Assembly: GCF_041379045.1 (NCBI RefSeq) | Contig: NZ_CP166871.1 | Location: forward strand, 2,480,001-2,544,000 | DNA length: 64,000 bases | Direction: 5' to 3' | Source: Thalassotalea ponticola | Lineage (GTDB): Bacteria; Pseudomonadota; Gammaproteobacteria; Enterobacterales; Alteromonadaceae | In this document: one piece after another, positions 30,668 through 41,063 of the stretch | Position numbering within the stretch: position 1 is the stretch's first letter | How the letters are laid out: each line of letters begins with the position of its first letter | Made by a program: the position numbers and the translations under genes | Notes under the pieces: model-generated | Told to the model about the DNA's origin: nothing | Databases searched by the model: none | The model's input: only the letters and a program-made list of their open reading frames with translations

Positions 30668-33241
30668 TTAGTGGATATGTAATTCGCCGTGCTCATCAGT
30701 GGTCACATGAATGGTGCTTTCTGGCGCAAACTTACCAGCCAATATCTCCTCGGCCAAAGGATTCTCAAGTTGATTTTGAATAGCCCTTTTCAACGGTCGC
30801 GCACCAAACACAGGGTCAAAACCAACCTCAGCGACTTTCGCCAATGCATCATCACTAACCTCAAGTGTTAATTGTTTATCTGCTAGACGCTTAGCAAGTG
30901 AGCGTATTTGAATACTCGCAATTTGCTTGATTTGCTCGGCGTCAAGTGGATGAAATACCACCGATTCATCAATGCGATTGATAAACTCGGGTTTAAAGTG
31001 CTGACCTACGACGCCCATCACAGTTTGTCGCAACTGTTCATAATGTGCTTCATCCGCCATTTCTTGAATAATATCCGAGCCCATATTCGACGTCATGATA
31101 ATCACAGTATTGCGAAAATCTACGGTTCGTCCTTGACCGTCTGTTAATCGCCCATCGTCTAATACCTGTAATAAAATATTAAACACATCGGCATGTGCCT
31201 TTTCTATTTCATCGAGTAATATCACCGAATAGGGTTTTCGACGCACAGCTTCGGTTAAGTATCCCCCCTCCTCATAGCCGACATAGCCAGGAGGCGCACC
31301 AATTAATCGTGCAACAGAATGCTTTTCCATAAACTCAGACATATCGACGCGAATTAGAGCATCCTCGGTATCAAATAAAAAGTGAGCCAGCGCTTTAGTT
31401 AGCTCTGTTTTACCAACCCCTGTAGGCCCTAAAAACATAAAAGAACCTATCGGTTGGTTCGGATCTGCTAAGCCCGCACGCGAACGTCGAATGGCACTGG
31501 CGACTGCCCGTAACGCTTCTTCTTGTCCTATTACTCGCTTCTGTAGCTCTTGCTCCATATTCAGTAATTTGTCTCGCTCTCCTTCGAGCATTTTGGCAAC
31601 GGGAATTCCCGTCGCTTTTGATAATACCTCTGCTATTTCAACATCGGTCACTCTATTTTTTAGTAGAGTTAGGTCGCTTTTTTCGGCATTTGCTGCATCT
31701 TGTAACTGACGCTCTAATTCAGGAATACGACCGTACTGTAATTCCGACATCCGATTTAAATCACCGGCGCGCTGTGCCATTTCTAAATCAAGACGTGCTT
31801 GTTCCAAATCGGCTTTGATAGTTTGAGTGCCATACAGCGATGCCTTTTCATTTTTCCAAACCTGCTCAAGCTGATCATAATTGGTTTGCAGTTTGGCTAT
31901 TTCTTCTTCCATTAACTGCAACCGTTTTTGCGAAGCGGCATCGGTTTCTTTCTCTATCGCCTTTTGCTCGAGCTTCAATTGAATCAAACGTCGGTCAAGT
32001 CGGTCTAATTCTTCTGGCTTTGAATCCATTTGCATGCGAATGCTCGACGCAGCTTCATCAATCAGATCAATCGCTTTATCGGGTAACTGTCGATCACTGA
32101 TATAGCGATGCGATAAGCTGGCTGCTGAGACAATCGCCGGGTCGGTTATGTCGACATTGTGATGTAATTCATAGCGTTCTTTTAAACCTCGCAATATCGC
32201 TATGGTATCTTCAACACTGGGTTCATCGACTAACACCTTTTGGAAGCGACGCTCTAACGCAGCATCTTTTTCGACATACTGGCGGTACTCATCTAAGGTA
32301 GTGGCGCCGACACAATGTAGTTCACCGCGAGCAAGAGCCGGTTTAAGCATGTTACCAGCGTCCATCGCTCCGTCTGTTTTTCCCGCACCAACCATCGTGT
32401 GTAATTCATCAATAAATAAGATGACTTGCCCTTCTTCCTTGGCCAGTTCATTTAAAACCGCCTTTAACCGCTCTTCAAATTCACCGCGATATTTTGCACC
32501 GGCTATCAAAGCCCCCATATCAAGTGATAGCACTTGCTTGTTCTTCAGCCCTTCGGGTACTTCGCCATTGACGATGCGCTGTGCTAAGCCCTCGACGATA
32601 GCGGTTTTACCAACACCTGGTTGACCGATAAGGACCGGGTTATTTTTCGTTCTGCGTTGCAACACTTGTACGGTGCGGCGTATTTCTTCATCGCGGCCAA
32701 TTACCGGGTCAAGTTTGCCTTGTTCAGCCCGTTCGGTTAGATTCACCGTGTATTTCTCTAACGCTTGGCGGGTATCTTCGGCATTAGGGTCGTTAACCGA
32801 CTGGCCTTTTCTCGCTTGTGCTATAGCCTCTTTAACTTGACTATCTTTGAGGTTTATTTGACGCAGATAGCTGCCTAATGGTCCTTTGTCTTGAAGGGCT
32901 GCAAGTAAGAACATTTCAGATGAAATATAATTATCGCCCTGCTGCTGTGCAAACTTATCACATAAGTTTAACAACGTCCCCAGTTGAGCTGACACTTGTA
33001 CTTCACCGCCAGTTCCCTCGACCTGTACCATCTGTGACAGCATGTCATTTAACTTATTGCGCAACGCGCTTACATCGACAGACGCGGCTTTTAAAATAGG
33101 TAATATACTGCTACCCGTTTGATTTAGCAGTGCCACAAGTAAATGTGCAGGTTCGATAAATTGATGATCTTTTCCCAAAGCTAAGCTTTGTGCATCAGCT
33201 AGCGCTTGTTGGAACTTTTGTGTGAGTTTATCTATTCGCAT
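30668..33241 (-). CDS. clpB: ATP-dependent disaggregase ClpB
   Basis: Hsp100 chaperone that pulls polypeptides out of aggregates together with DnaK. About 857 residues from [14 protein letters not shown], which aligns with E. coli ClpB; an ATG 21 bases upstream (33262) is possible. Order: N-domain (1-145), AAA1 with GQPGVGKT (about 205-212), middle coiled-coil domain (about 405-525), AAA2 with GPTGVGKT (about 605-612), C-domain. A sigma-32-like promoter lies upstream. It is next to pgeF, as in many gammaproteobacteria. Confidence 0.97.
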   Translation of the reverse strand: MRIDKLTQKFQQALADAQSLALGKDHQFIEPAHLLVALLNQTGSSILPILKAASVDVSALRNKLNDMLSQMVQVEGTGGEVQVSAQLGTLLNLCDKFAQQQGDNYISSEMFLLAALQDKGPLGSYLRQINLKDSQVKEAIAQARKGQSVNDPNAEDTRQALEKYTVNLTERAEQGKLDPVIGRDEEIRRTVQVLQRRTKNNPVLIGQPGVGKTAIVEGLAQRIVNGEVPEGLKNKQVLSLDMGALIAGAKYRGEFEERLKAVLNELAKEEGQVILFIDELHTMVGAGKTDGAMDAGNMLKPALARGELHCVGATTLDEYRQYVEKDAALERRFQKVLVDEPSVEDTIAILRGLKERYELHHNVDITDPAIVSAASLSHRYISDRQLPDKAIDLIDEAASSIRMQMDSKPEELDRLDRRLIQLKLEQKAIEKETDAASQKRLQLMEEEIAKLQTNYDQLEQVWKNEKASLYGTQTIKADLEQARLDLEMAQRAGDLNRMSELQYGRIPELERQLQDAANAEKSDLTLLKNRVTDVEIAEVLSKATGIPVAKMLEGERDKLLNMEQELQKRVIGQEEALRAVASAIRRSRAGLADPNQPIGSFMFLGPTGVGKTELTKALAHFLFDTEDALIRVDMSEFMEKHSVARLIGAPPGYVGYEEGGYLTEAVRRKPYSVILLDEIEKAHADVFNILLQVLDDGRLTDGQGRTVDFRNTVIIMTSNMGSDIIQEMADEAHYEQLRQTVMGVVGQHFKPEFINRIDESVVFHPLDAEQIKQIASIQIRSLAKRLADKQLTLEVSDDALAKVAEVGFDPVFGARPLKRAIQNQLENPLAEEILAGKFAPESTIHVTTDEHGELHIH

Positions 33242-33288
33242 ACGCCCCCCAATAAATAACATTAATACCTGTAAGGTCTTACCTATTT

Positions 33289-33317
33289 AAATAAGAGTAG
33301 AATGACGCGATTTCAAG
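33289..33317 (-). promoter_or_regulatory. Putative heat-shock (sigma-32) promoter of clpB
   Basis: Minus strand CTTGAAA, 13-bp spacer, CTCTTATTT. The -35 matches the sigma-32 consensus; the -10 is a partial match to CCCCATTT. The position, about 50-70 bp before the clpB start, is right. Confidence 0.5.
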
Positions 33318-33352
33318 GTGTATTGTTAATTTTTTGAACAATTAGACTCTGC

Positions 33353-34105
33353 TTATTCGTCTGCAATGGCGATGCAACTGGCCATCCGTCCAGTTTGTTT
33401 ATCGCGACGATAAGAGAAAAATTGATCAGCGTTGGTGACAGTACAATGATTGTCGTCATAGATGTGGCGTACACCAAGATCGCGTAACTGTTGACGAGCA
33501 ATTGCCGCAAGGTTGGCGAGAAACTTAGCAGGGCCTAATGGTGTTTTGTCGGTTATAGACTTAGCAATAAAAAAACGCTGACTATCAGTTACCACTGATT
33601 CAAATGCGCTGACCACATCGACGCCAACTTCAAAGTGTTGAGGGCCGATACAAGGCCCTAGCCACGCATATATATCACTGGGCGAACAGCTAAAATACTC
33701 CAGCGTATTTTTGACAATTCCCGTTGCCAGTGGACGCCAACCGCCGTGAATCGCCGCAATTTCACTACCGTGCTTATCAATTAGCAAAATAGGTAAGCAG
33801 TCAGCGGTTAAAATAGCCAAAGCAACGTTGCGATTTTGACTATAGGCGGCGTCAGCGACAATGGGATCGGGTGTGACATTATCAATCTTGACCACGCAAT
33901 TGCCATGAACCTGCTCAAGCCATTGTACCGGCTTGTTATTAACATGTTGACAAAGCACCCGTCGATTGCGATCAACGCGATCGGCGCAATCACCAACGTG
34001 TGCGCCCATATTGAGACTGGCAAACGGCGCCGCTGAGTAACCGCCTTGGCGCGTTGTACTGACAGCATGACACAAGTGCGATACGGGCCAGCTCGGTTTA
34101 ATCAT
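33353..34105 (-). CDS. pgeF: PgeF/YfiH family copper-fold (laccase-domain) protein
   Basis: 250 residues, single Cu-oxidase_4 domain. Conserved zinc/metal site residues are in AILTADCLPILL, AAIHGGWRPLATGIV and WLGPCIGPQHFEVG. Family members have purine-nucleoside phosphorylase/adenosine deaminase activity, and E. coli YfiH is also reported as a peptidoglycan editing factor that removes misincorporated serine muropeptides. It lies between rluD and clpB, the standard order. Confidence 0.93.
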   Translation of the reverse strand: MIKPSWPVSHLCHAVSTTRQGGYSAAPFASLNMGAHVGDCADRVDRNRRVLCQHVNNKPVQWLEQVHGNCVVKIDNVTPDPIVADAAYSQNRNVALAILTADCLPILLIDKHGSEIAAIHGGWRPLATGIVKNTLEYFSCSPSDIYAWLGPCIGPQHFEVGVDVVSAFESVVTDSQRFFIAKSITDKTPLGPAKFLANLAAIARQQLRDLGVRHIYDDNHCTVTNADQFFSYRRDKQTGRMASCIAIADE

Positions 34106-34175
34106 GTTTTAATACCGCCTTATTATTGTTAGCGTAACTCAGTGAGTATTTAGCTCTTGGCACCAGTAATGAGGA

Positions 34176-35150
34176 TTAATATTCTTCTTGGTGATGCAAT
34201 TTTGCATCAGCTTTTAACGCATCGCAAATTGCCACCATATCTTGTGGAACTGGGGCATGCCAAGTCATCAACTCACCTGAAATAGGGTGATATAACGACA
34301 GCATGGTGGCATGTAACGCTTGCCGTTTAAAACCTCGCAACAAATCAAGCAGCTCGGCAGATGCTCCCTTGGGAGGGCGAGGTCTACCGCCGTATACAGG
34401 ATCTCCGACTAGCGGATGAGATATATGTGCCATGTGTACGCGAATTTGATGGGTTCGTCCGGTTTCAAGGCGCAAGCGCAAGCGAGTGTGATTACGGTAC
34501 TTTTCCATGACTCGATAATGCGTTACTGAAGGCCTTCCAGACATGGTTACTGCCATATGGGTGCGCTTGGTGGCATGACGACCGATTGGCTCATCAACAA
34601 CGCCGCCTGCCGTCATCACCCCGTTGGCAATCGCTTCATATTCACGGGTAATCTCACGCGCTTGCAGCGCTTCAACTAAGGCGGTTTGCGCGGCTATCGA
34701 TTTCGCTACGACCATTAAGCCTGTGGTGTCTTTATCCAGACGATGGACAATCCCTGCACGCGGCAGTAACTCAAGATCAGGACAGTGGTGTAAAAGCGCA
34801 TTTAATACCGTGCCATCAGGGTTACCCGCTCCAGGGTGAACGACGAGTCCAGCCGGTTTATTGATAACCAGAATGTCGTCATCTTCGTAAACAATATTAA
34901 GTTCAATATCTTGCGCTTCAAAATGAACTTCGGGTTCAATCTGCGCACTAAGATGTATAGATTCACCACCGAGCATTTTTTCGCGGGCTTTGGTTATCAC
35001 CGCACCATTAACTTTGACATTCCCTTGGACAATCCAATCTTTTAAACGAGAGCGCGAGTACTCCGGAAAAAGGCTGGCTAGCGTTTGGTCTAAACGCTTA
35101 CCCAAGCATGAATCAGGTACGATGTGCTGGTGTTCTATTATTTCAGTCAT
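34176..35150 (-). CDS. rluD: 23S rRNA pseudouridine(1911/1915/1917) synthase
   Basis: 324 residues. N-terminal S4 RNA-binding domain (about 18-75) and RluA-type catalytic domain with the aspartate in HRLDKDTTGLMV (about 135-146). RluD makes three pseudouridines in helix 69 of 23S rRNA and is needed for normal subunit joining. Divergent from bamD with a 130-bp shared promoter region. Confidence 0.95.
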   Translation of the reverse strand: MTEIIEHQHIVPDSCLGKRLDQTLASLFPEYSRSRLKDWIVQGNVKVNGAVITKAREKMLGGESIHLSAQIEPEVHFEAQDIELNIVYEDDDILVINKPAGLVVHPGAGNPDGTVLNALLHHCPDLELLPRAGIVHRLDKDTTGLMVVAKSIAAQTALVEALQAREITREYEAIANGVMTAGGVVDEPIGRHATKRTHMAVTMSGRPSVTHYRVMEKYRNHTRLRLRLETGRTHQIRVHMAHISHPLVGDPVYGGRPRPPKGASAELLDLLRGFKRQALHATMLSLYHPISGELMTWHAPVPQDMVAICDALKADAKLHHQEEY

Positions 35151-35280
35151 TAATATCTCTTTAAGTTTGTGAAAAACACAAAAGCTAGGTTAGAATGCAA
35201 ACATAACAAATATGTAGCGCTATTTTACCCGTATAGGGCACCGCTGCCATAATTATTTTTAAGGTTAATATCCTATCACT

Positions 35281-36045
35281 ATGAACAAGTTTACATTAAA
35301 AATTGCGACTCTCTCGCTATTCCTTGGATTAGCCGGTTGCTCTTCATCGCCAAAAGATGTTGAAAAGGTTCCAGATAAATCAGCGCAGGCACTGTATGAA
35401 GATGCCCGTAGCGCATTAAATAATGGCCTGTATTTAAAAGCGATCCCTATTTTATCGGCGATCGACTCGCGCTACCCATTCGGTGCGATATCTCATCAGG
35501 TACAACTCGACCTTCTTTACGCGTATTACAAATCAGGTGACGCTGCACAAGGTATTGCACTGGCCGACCGCTTTTTGCGTTTAAATCCCAATCACAAAGA
35601 CGTTGATTACGTATACTACATTCGCGGCCTAATTAATTTATCGCAACAAGAAAACTTATTCCAAGAAGTTGCCGGTATCGACCGTTCTGATCGCGACCCA
35701 CAACATGCACGAGCTGCCTTTAATGACTTTAAAACGATATTAATTCAATATCCGAACAGTAAGTACGCAACCGATGCACATCAACGCATGCTAGCGATCA
35801 AAAGTCGTTTAGCTGACTACGAATTAGCGGCCGCTCGATTTTTCATGAAACGCAAAGCCTACGCAGCTGCAGCTAACCGCGGTCGCTATGTAGTAGAGAA
35901 CTTTTCACCAAGTCCACAAGTTGAACTAGCATTAGAAATAATGATCGATGCTTATGGTGAATTGGGATTAACTGAATTGCAAACTAATGCGCGTCAAGTG
36001 ATGGTGTTAAACTTCCCAAATAACAAAAAAGTGAAAGGTTTGTAA
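35281..36045 (+). CDS. bamD: Outer-membrane assembly lipoprotein BamD
   Basis: 254 residues. Lipoprotein signal with lipobox LAGC (cleavage before Cys20), then tandem TPR repeats (for example ALYEDARSALNNGLYLKAI and KYATDAHQRMLAIKSRL). BamD is the essential partner of BamA in inserting beta-barrel proteins into the outer membrane. RBS AAGG is upstream, and the divergent rluD neighbour is conserved. Confidence 0.96.
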   Translation: MNKFTLKIATLSLFLGLAGCSSSPKDVEKVPDKSAQALYEDARSALNNGLYLKAIPILSAIDSRYPFGAISHQVQLDLLYAYYKSGDAAQGIALADRFLRLNPNHKDVDYVYYIRGLINLSQQENLFQEVAGIDRSDRDPQHARAAFNDFKTILIQYPNSKYATDAHQRMLAIKSRLADYELAAARFFMKRKAYAAAANRGRYVVENFSPSPQVELALEIMIDAYGELGLTELQTNARQVMVLNFPNNKKVKGL

Positions 36046-36210
36046 GCAAACAACATCGATGCGCTTAGCTGTGCGTCTAATTGGCGCACTAGCCTCCCGC
36101 GCTACGCGCGTTACTAAATTCCGATGATTAAGCCGACGTTGAACACCTCTAGTCGGCTTCAGTATCGCCTCGATGGCTAATCATTACAACAGCACCATCT
36201 TCTCAATTTC

Positions 36211-37359
36211 TCAATGCTCTGTTTTAGCGGTTTTACCCGTTACTTTTTCATACCAAAGATTGTGATGCTGCTTTGCCCAGTTCTCGTCAACATATCCTGT
36301 TGTCATCGCAGATAACGTGCCCGGAGCGAGCACGGTAGCCATAAATATGTGTACTATCGCAAATGCGGCAATAATTAAGGCGGAGCCTGAATGCACTAAC
36401 AGCGCCCACACGCTCATCGTTCTGCTCGCATCGAGTTGCGCCGGAAACATCAGCACCGCGCCAGAAGCAATTAAAAATATTCCCGCAAGCACCAAACACC
36501 AAAACCAGACTTTCTCACCGGCGTTGACGAATCCCGAATCAGGGTGTTTGCCTTTAAATGGCCCCATATTTATGTAGCCACCGGCGGCCTTAAACCAACT
36601 CCAATCATGGCGTTGTGGCCACTGCTCTTTTAACCAACTGACACAAATCAACAACCAACCAGCAAAAAACGGATAGACGAGTATATCGTGAGAGCTTTTT
36701 GCCAAATAAATAATGCTATTCCACAGTGAGCCACTGACGTTAGGCTCTATGTAATAGCGGCCAGTAAGCAACACCATGCCTGAGATAATCAGCAAAATAC
36801 AAGGTACGGCGCAAAGCCAGTGGATAAATAAATCATAAGCGGACCAACGCTTCATTTTTTTACCGCTAAAGCCGGCTTCTACCTTCGAGCTGCCATTGAT
36901 TAGCGAAAATAAAGTGAACAAGATAATCATGCCAAAAAAAGCAACAATAAACCCTGGCGCGATTAAATCACTGCGCATATTGATCAAGCCGAGGTCGTAA
37001 GGGTTGATTGCTTGTGGATGAAACTTACTGGTTGATACGGTATAACCCGATGTTTGTTCCCCTAATGCTGACCAGTCCTGTACTGAGGTTACACCGGTAC
37101 TTTCAAGTACTGCCCGAACATCTGCTGGTATCACTTGCTCGACACTGCGCGCTGACGTAGCAGCAGATTTTGTGGTGGACTGTGTGGTGGATTGTGCGGC
37201 AGCTAATAAGACATAAGGCGTTGACTCGGTTTTCGCGTTGTCGGTACGGGCATTTGCCGCAGAGACAAACAACAGTAACAATGCCAAATACAGATACTTC
37301 AAAACGTTGGCCAAGATATACTCTTGTCCGTTGAAAATGCTTTTAAAGTATGCGTTCAT
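36211..37359 (-). CDS. fdhC: Formate dehydrogenase gamma subunit (cytochrome b)
   Basis: About 382 residues from the ATG at 37359, which follows GGAGGG directly; the longer ORF start at 37377 includes that RBS. Signal-like first membrane segment, a periplasmic Ala/Thr/Ser-rich stretch of about 110 residues, then a membrane segment near residue 145-168 and the four-helix FdnI-type cytochrome b core with candidate heme histidines in YDLFIHWLCAVPCI, AKSSHDILVY and AFAIVHIFMA. It anchors the enzyme and passes electrons to the quinone pool. Longer than E. coli FdnI (about 210 residues) because of the N-terminal extension, which is known in this subfamily. Confidence 0.88.
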   Translation of the reverse strand: MNAYFKSIFNGQEYILANVLKYLYLALLLLFVSAANARTDNAKTESTPYVLLAAAQSTTQSTTKSAATSARSVEQVIPADVRAVLESTGVTSVQDWSALGEQTSGYTVSTSKFHPQAINPYDLGLINMRSDLIAPGFIVAFFGMIILFTLFSLINGSSKVEAGFSGKKMKRWSAYDLFIHWLCAVPCILLIISGMVLLTGRYYIEPNVSGSLWNSIIYLAKSSHDILVYPFFAGWLLICVSWLKEQWPQRHDWSWFKAAGGYINMGPFKGKHPDSGFVNAGEKVWFWCLVLAGIFLIASGAVLMFPAQLDASRTMSVWALLVHSGSALIIAAFAIVHIFMATVLAPGTLSAMTTGYVDENWAKQHHNLWYEKVTGKTAKTEH

Positions 37360-37386
37360 AGACCCTCCAAAACGCATTTGTTTCGG

Positions 37387-37950
37387 TTATCCGACGTTTT
37401 TGGCATTGCGCAGGTTAACTCGATTAGTGAATATATCGCCGATAATATTGGCATCACCGGCGAGCAATGCTTTGGTTGCACAAAACTCAGCACACAAGGG
37501 AAGTTTTCCTTCGGCAATGCGGTTTGCGCCGTATTTTTCACGTTCTGCTTGACTGTGATCTTGTTCGGGCCCACCTGCGCAAAATGTGCATTTATCCATT
37601 TTGCCGCGTTTACCAAAGTTACCGTTTTGTTCAAATTGTGGCGCGCCATAAGGACACGCATACAAACAATAGCCACAGCCAATACAGCCATCTTTGTCGT
37701 GTAAGACAATGCCATCATCGGTTTTATATATCACTTTTGCAGGACAAACTTGCATACATGGCGCATCGTCACAGTGCATGCATGAAATACTTAGCGATGC
37801 CTCTCCTGGCTTGCCTTCGTTTACCGTGACAACGCGACGCCGTTGGATCCCCCACTGAAGCGCGGTGTCATTTTCATTTTTACACGCCGTAACACATCCG
37901 TTGCATTCAATACAACGTTCAGTGTCACATAAAAACTTCATTTTGATCAT
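37387..37950 (-). CDS. fdhB: Formate dehydrogenase iron-sulfur (beta) subunit
   Basis: 187 residues with four Cys clusters for [4Fe-4S] centres, starting CIECNGCVTACKNEND and including CMHCDDAPCMQVCP, CIGCGYCLYACP and a final pair of sets, KCTFCAGG and CAEFCATKA. It relays electrons from the catalytic subunit to the cytochrome b. No C-terminal membrane helix is seen, unlike E. coli FdnH. 27 bp separate it from the gamma gene and 25 bp from fdhA. Confidence 0.94.
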   Translation of the reverse strand: MIKMKFLCDTERCIECNGCVTACKNENDTALQWGIQRRRVVTVNEGKPGEASLSISCMHCDDAPCMQVCPAKVIYKTDDGIVLHDKDGCIGCGYCLYACPYGAPQFEQNGNFGKRGKMDKCTFCAGGPEQDHSQAEREKYGANRIAEGKLPLCAEFCATKALLAGDANIIGDIFTNRVNLRNAKNVG

Positions 37951-37975
37951 AGTTTAACCTTGTCGTTACGATGTA

Positions 37976-40834
37976 TTACGCCTTTTCTATTTGGCACAAC
38001 GAACATTTTGTTTCTTGCATTTGAGTGACGGGATCATAACCGTACGTCAGTGCCGTATTGGCTGACTCTCCTAACACATACGGAGCCGTTCCTTCGGGAT
38101 ATTTGTCAATCAAGTTTTCTCCACTCATCACACCAGCAAAGTGAAATGGCATCCACGCCAACCCTTTGAGAACACGAGGCGTTACCATTGCTTTTATCTT
38201 GATACGCCCACCCTCAGCGCCTTCTAACCAAACGTCATCCCAATGTTTGATATTGCGCTGGGCTGCATCTTCTGGGTTGATCTCAACAAACATTTCCTGT
38301 TGTAATTCGGCTAACCATTCATTGGTTCGAGTCTCTTCGCCGCCGCCTTCGTATTCGACTAAGCGACCGGAACTGAGCTGTAAAGGATAGCGATCAGTAA
38401 AGTCTTGTTCTTGGATTGACCGATACAAAGTCGGTAAGCGATGCACGCGCATATCGTCGTAAGTTGGGTATTTCGCTACCAAGTCGCGGCGCGGCGCATA
38501 CAAAGGTTCACGGTGAATGGGGACTGGGTCGGGGAAGGTCCATACCAAGCAACGTGCTTTTGCATTACCGTAGGGAGAACAACCGTGCTCTAAGGCGACG
38601 CGGATAATGCCCCCAGACAGATCGTTTTTCCAGTTGCGCCCTTCTGCTTGTTGTTTTTCTTCGTCACTGAGCTCGTCCCACCAACCGAGCTGTTTGAGCA
38701 TTTCACTACTAAACTCTGGATAGCCTCCTTTGATGTCAGAGCCTTTAGAATAGGTACCGTCAGCTAACAAACTCTCGCCTTGATATTCAACTCCAAATCG
38801 CGCGCGAAAATTGGAGCCTCCCTGTTTAACGTGTACGTTGGTGTTGTACAGTATCGGTGATCCAGGATGACGCATTTCTGGTGTGCCCCAACAAGGCCAA
38901 GGCAATCCGTACACTTCACCTTTGGCCTCACCGCTCGTAGCTACTAAATCTTTTACACTGAACTCGCCCCAGTGCATGGTGTGATACTTAAGTCGTTCTG
39001 GACTTTGTCCTGACATGCCAATAGTCCACATGCCGCGATTGTATTCGCGACAAATATCCTCGATTGAAATCCCGTTAGCGGTTTTGGCGATGTTTTTAGT
39101 CAGTTGCTCAGCAATGCCCAAATGCTGAGCTATCAGATACATGATATCGGTATCGGCTTTGGCTTCAAATAACGGCTCTATAACCTGCTCTCGCCACTGC
39201 ATCGAGCGGCTGGTATTGGTCACACTGCCGTGAGATTCATAGCAGGTGCCCGCGGGAAGGATGTAAACCCCGTCACTGCGATTGTGCAGCACGGCAGCCA
39301 TTGTTGGATAGGGATCGACAACGACGATGGTTTCCAATTTATCGAGTGCGTCTCGCACTTCATTTTGACGTGTTTCGGTATTAACCGACTGTCCCCAAAA
39401 AAACGCTAAGCGAATGTTGTCTGCTTGGGCAACGTCTTTTTTATCCTCGAGCACACCATCGTGCCATCGAGAGCAGGGAATACCGGGACTGGTCATCGGT
39501 TGTCGACCTAAATATTCCCCCTGATCAAAGTTGGCTTTGACCCACTCGTAATCTAAGTCCCATACCCGACACCAATGCTGCCAAGCCCCCGTCGTCAGAC
39601 CGTAATAGCCTGGTAGTGTGTCGAATAAGACGCCAACATCGGTGGCACCTTGCACATTATCGTGACCGCGCAGTATATTGGCGCCGCCGCCACTGACACC
39701 GATATTGCCCAGTGCCAACTGCAAAATACAGTAAATGCGGGTATTGGAATTACCGATGTGATGTTGGGTTCCACCCATACACCAAACAATACAGCCGGGC
39801 CGATTATCCGCTATTGTTTTTGCCGCCTGAAAAAGCGTTTGTTTGTCGACACCGGTAATATCACTAACGGTATCTGGGTCAAATTTCTTCACCTCTTCGC
39901 GAATGTTTTCCATGGCAAAGACCCGCGACTTTATAAACTCTTTATCTTCCCAGCCATTGTCAAAAATATGCCACAACAAGCCGTAAATAAACGGAATATC
40001 AGTACCAGGTCGCAAGCTACAATACAAATGAGAGTGGGCGGCGGTGCGGGTATAGCGCGGATCTGCGACCACCAGTTTGGCGCCCTTTTCTTTGGCTTGC
40101 AAAATGTGTTTCATCGCAATCGGGTGTGCTTCTGCAGGGTTTGCACCGATCAATAAAATGGCCTTTGAATTGTGCAGGTCATTCAATGTATTGGTTTGCG
40201 CACCATAGCCCCAGGTATTAGCCACTCCGGCAACGGTAGTCGAATGGCATATACGCGCCGAATGGTCAATGTTATTGGTTCCCCAAAGCGCCGCCAACTT
40301 TCGATATAAGTAGGCGCTTTCGTTGGAAAACTTGGCACTGCCCATAAAGTACACCGAGTCGGGACCTGACTCCTTGCGAATGGTTTTCATTTTACCGGTT
40401 ATTTCACCAAGAGCTTGTTGCCAAGATAGTCGTTGCCACTTGCCATCAACCAATTTTAGTGGATAGCGAACTCGGCGTTTGCCTTGGCCGTGTTCCCTTT
40501 CAGCAGCCCCTTTAGCACAGTGACTGCCCTGAGAGATCGGGTGATCAAACGCCGGCTCTTGCCCGGTCCAAACGCCATTTTGCACTTCCGCATATATCCC
40601 GCAACCAACGGCACACGCACTGCATATGCTTCGTTTTACTGTGGTTGGCACGTTTTTGTCTATATATTCGCTAGCCTGAGTTTTGCGCATCATCGCCGGC
40701 CCCAAAAGACCGGCTGACGCCACACCCGTGGCGGTCATACCCGCGGTTTTTAAAAATTGACGTCGCGTTTGCTGATGCTCACAGTGAGCGGCTTGCTCGG
40801 TGGGTAAATGCTGTTTACGAGTCAACTTCATCAC
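37976..40834 (-). CDS. fdhA: Formate dehydrogenase catalytic (alpha) subunit, cysteine type
   Basis: 952 residues. Twin-arginine signal TRRQFLKTAGMTATG (about 22-36) directs export of the folded enzyme. A [4Fe-4S] motif CSACAVGCGIYAEV follows (about 70-83), then the bis-MGD molybdopterin domains. The metal ligand is Cys196 in ARICHSTTVAG, at the place of selenocysteine 196 in E. coli FdnG, followed by conserved His197; it is therefore a selenium-free enzyme. Oxidises formate to CO2 in the periplasm using Mo or W. Nearby tungstate transport genes make W possible. Confidence 0.95.
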   Translation of the reverse strand: MMKLTRKQHLPTEQAAHCEHQQTRRQFLKTAGMTATGVASAGLLGPAMMRKTQASEYIDKNVPTTVKRSICSACAVGCGIYAEVQNGVWTGQEPAFDHPISQGSHCAKGAAEREHGQGKRRVRYPLKLVDGKWQRLSWQQALGEITGKMKTIRKESGPDSVYFMGSAKFSNESAYLYRKLAALWGTNNIDHSARICHSTTVAGVANTWGYGAQTNTLNDLHNSKAILLIGANPAEAHPIAMKHILQAKEKGAKLVVADPRYTRTAAHSHLYCSLRPGTDIPFIYGLLWHIFDNGWEDKEFIKSRVFAMENIREEVKKFDPDTVSDITGVDKQTLFQAAKTIADNRPGCIVWCMGGTQHHIGNSNTRIYCILQLALGNIGVSGGGANILRGHDNVQGATDVGVLFDTLPGYYGLTTGAWQHWCRVWDLDYEWVKANFDQGEYLGRQPMTSPGIPCSRWHDGVLEDKKDVAQADNIRLAFFWGQSVNTETRQNEVRDALDKLETIVVVDPYPTMAAVLHNRSDGVYILPAGTCYESHGSVTNTSRSMQWREQVIEPLFEAKADTDIMYLIAQHLGIAEQLTKNIAKTANGISIEDICREYNRGMWTIGMSGQSPERLKYHTMHWGEFSVKDLVATSGEAKGEVYGLPWPCWGTPEMRHPGSPILYNTNVHVKQGGSNFRARFGVEYQGESLLADGTYSKGSDIKGGYPEFSSEMLKQLGWWDELSDEEKQQAEGRNWKNDLSGGIIRVALEHGCSPYGNAKARCLVWTFPDPVPIHREPLYAPRRDLVAKYPTYDDMRVHRLPTLYRSIQEQDFTDRYPLQLSSGRLVEYEGGGEETRTNEWLAELQQEMFVEINPEDAAQRNIKHWDDVWLEGAEGGRIKIKAMVTPRVLKGLAWMPFHFAGVMSGENLIDKYPEGTAPYVLGESANTALTYGYDPVTQMQETKCSLCQIEKA

Positions 40835-40843
40835 GTATATCCT

Positions 40844-41035
40844 CTAGTCTCTCAAGGTTTGATAAAATTGACGAATGTGTGCCGTTTCTCGATAACCACT
40901 CGACGTTTGCTTGTCGTCGCGGGTCGTATCGTCAGCTTTGGGAACTGCAACAGTTGGTATCACCACGCCCGTTGCACTGACAACGCCCAATAGCTTTAAC
41001 ACGCGTCGACGTTGAGGTTGGTGGAGTTTTTTCAT
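40844..41035 (-). CDS. Small Tat-signal protein of the formate dehydrogenase locus
   Basis: 63 residues with a twin-arginine signal (QPQRRRVLKLLGVVSATGVV) and a short conserved tail (SSGYRETAHIRQFYQTLR). It belongs to the 'formate dehydrogenase region Tat target' family and is comparable with the gene called fdhX in Shewanella (from memory). Function is not established; it may help assembly or export. It ends 9 bp before fdhA. Confidence 0.88.
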   Translation of the reverse strand: MKKLHQPQRRRVLKLLGVVSATGVVIPTVAVPKADDTTRDDKQTSSGYRETAHIRQFYQTLRD

Positions 41036-41063
41036 ACGGTTACTCAGCCTCTAAAGTGGTGCT

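Noticed and set aside
40247..40249. Selenocysteine codon in fdhA
   Set aside because: The codon at position 196 is TGC (Cys), not TGA; no recoding is needed.
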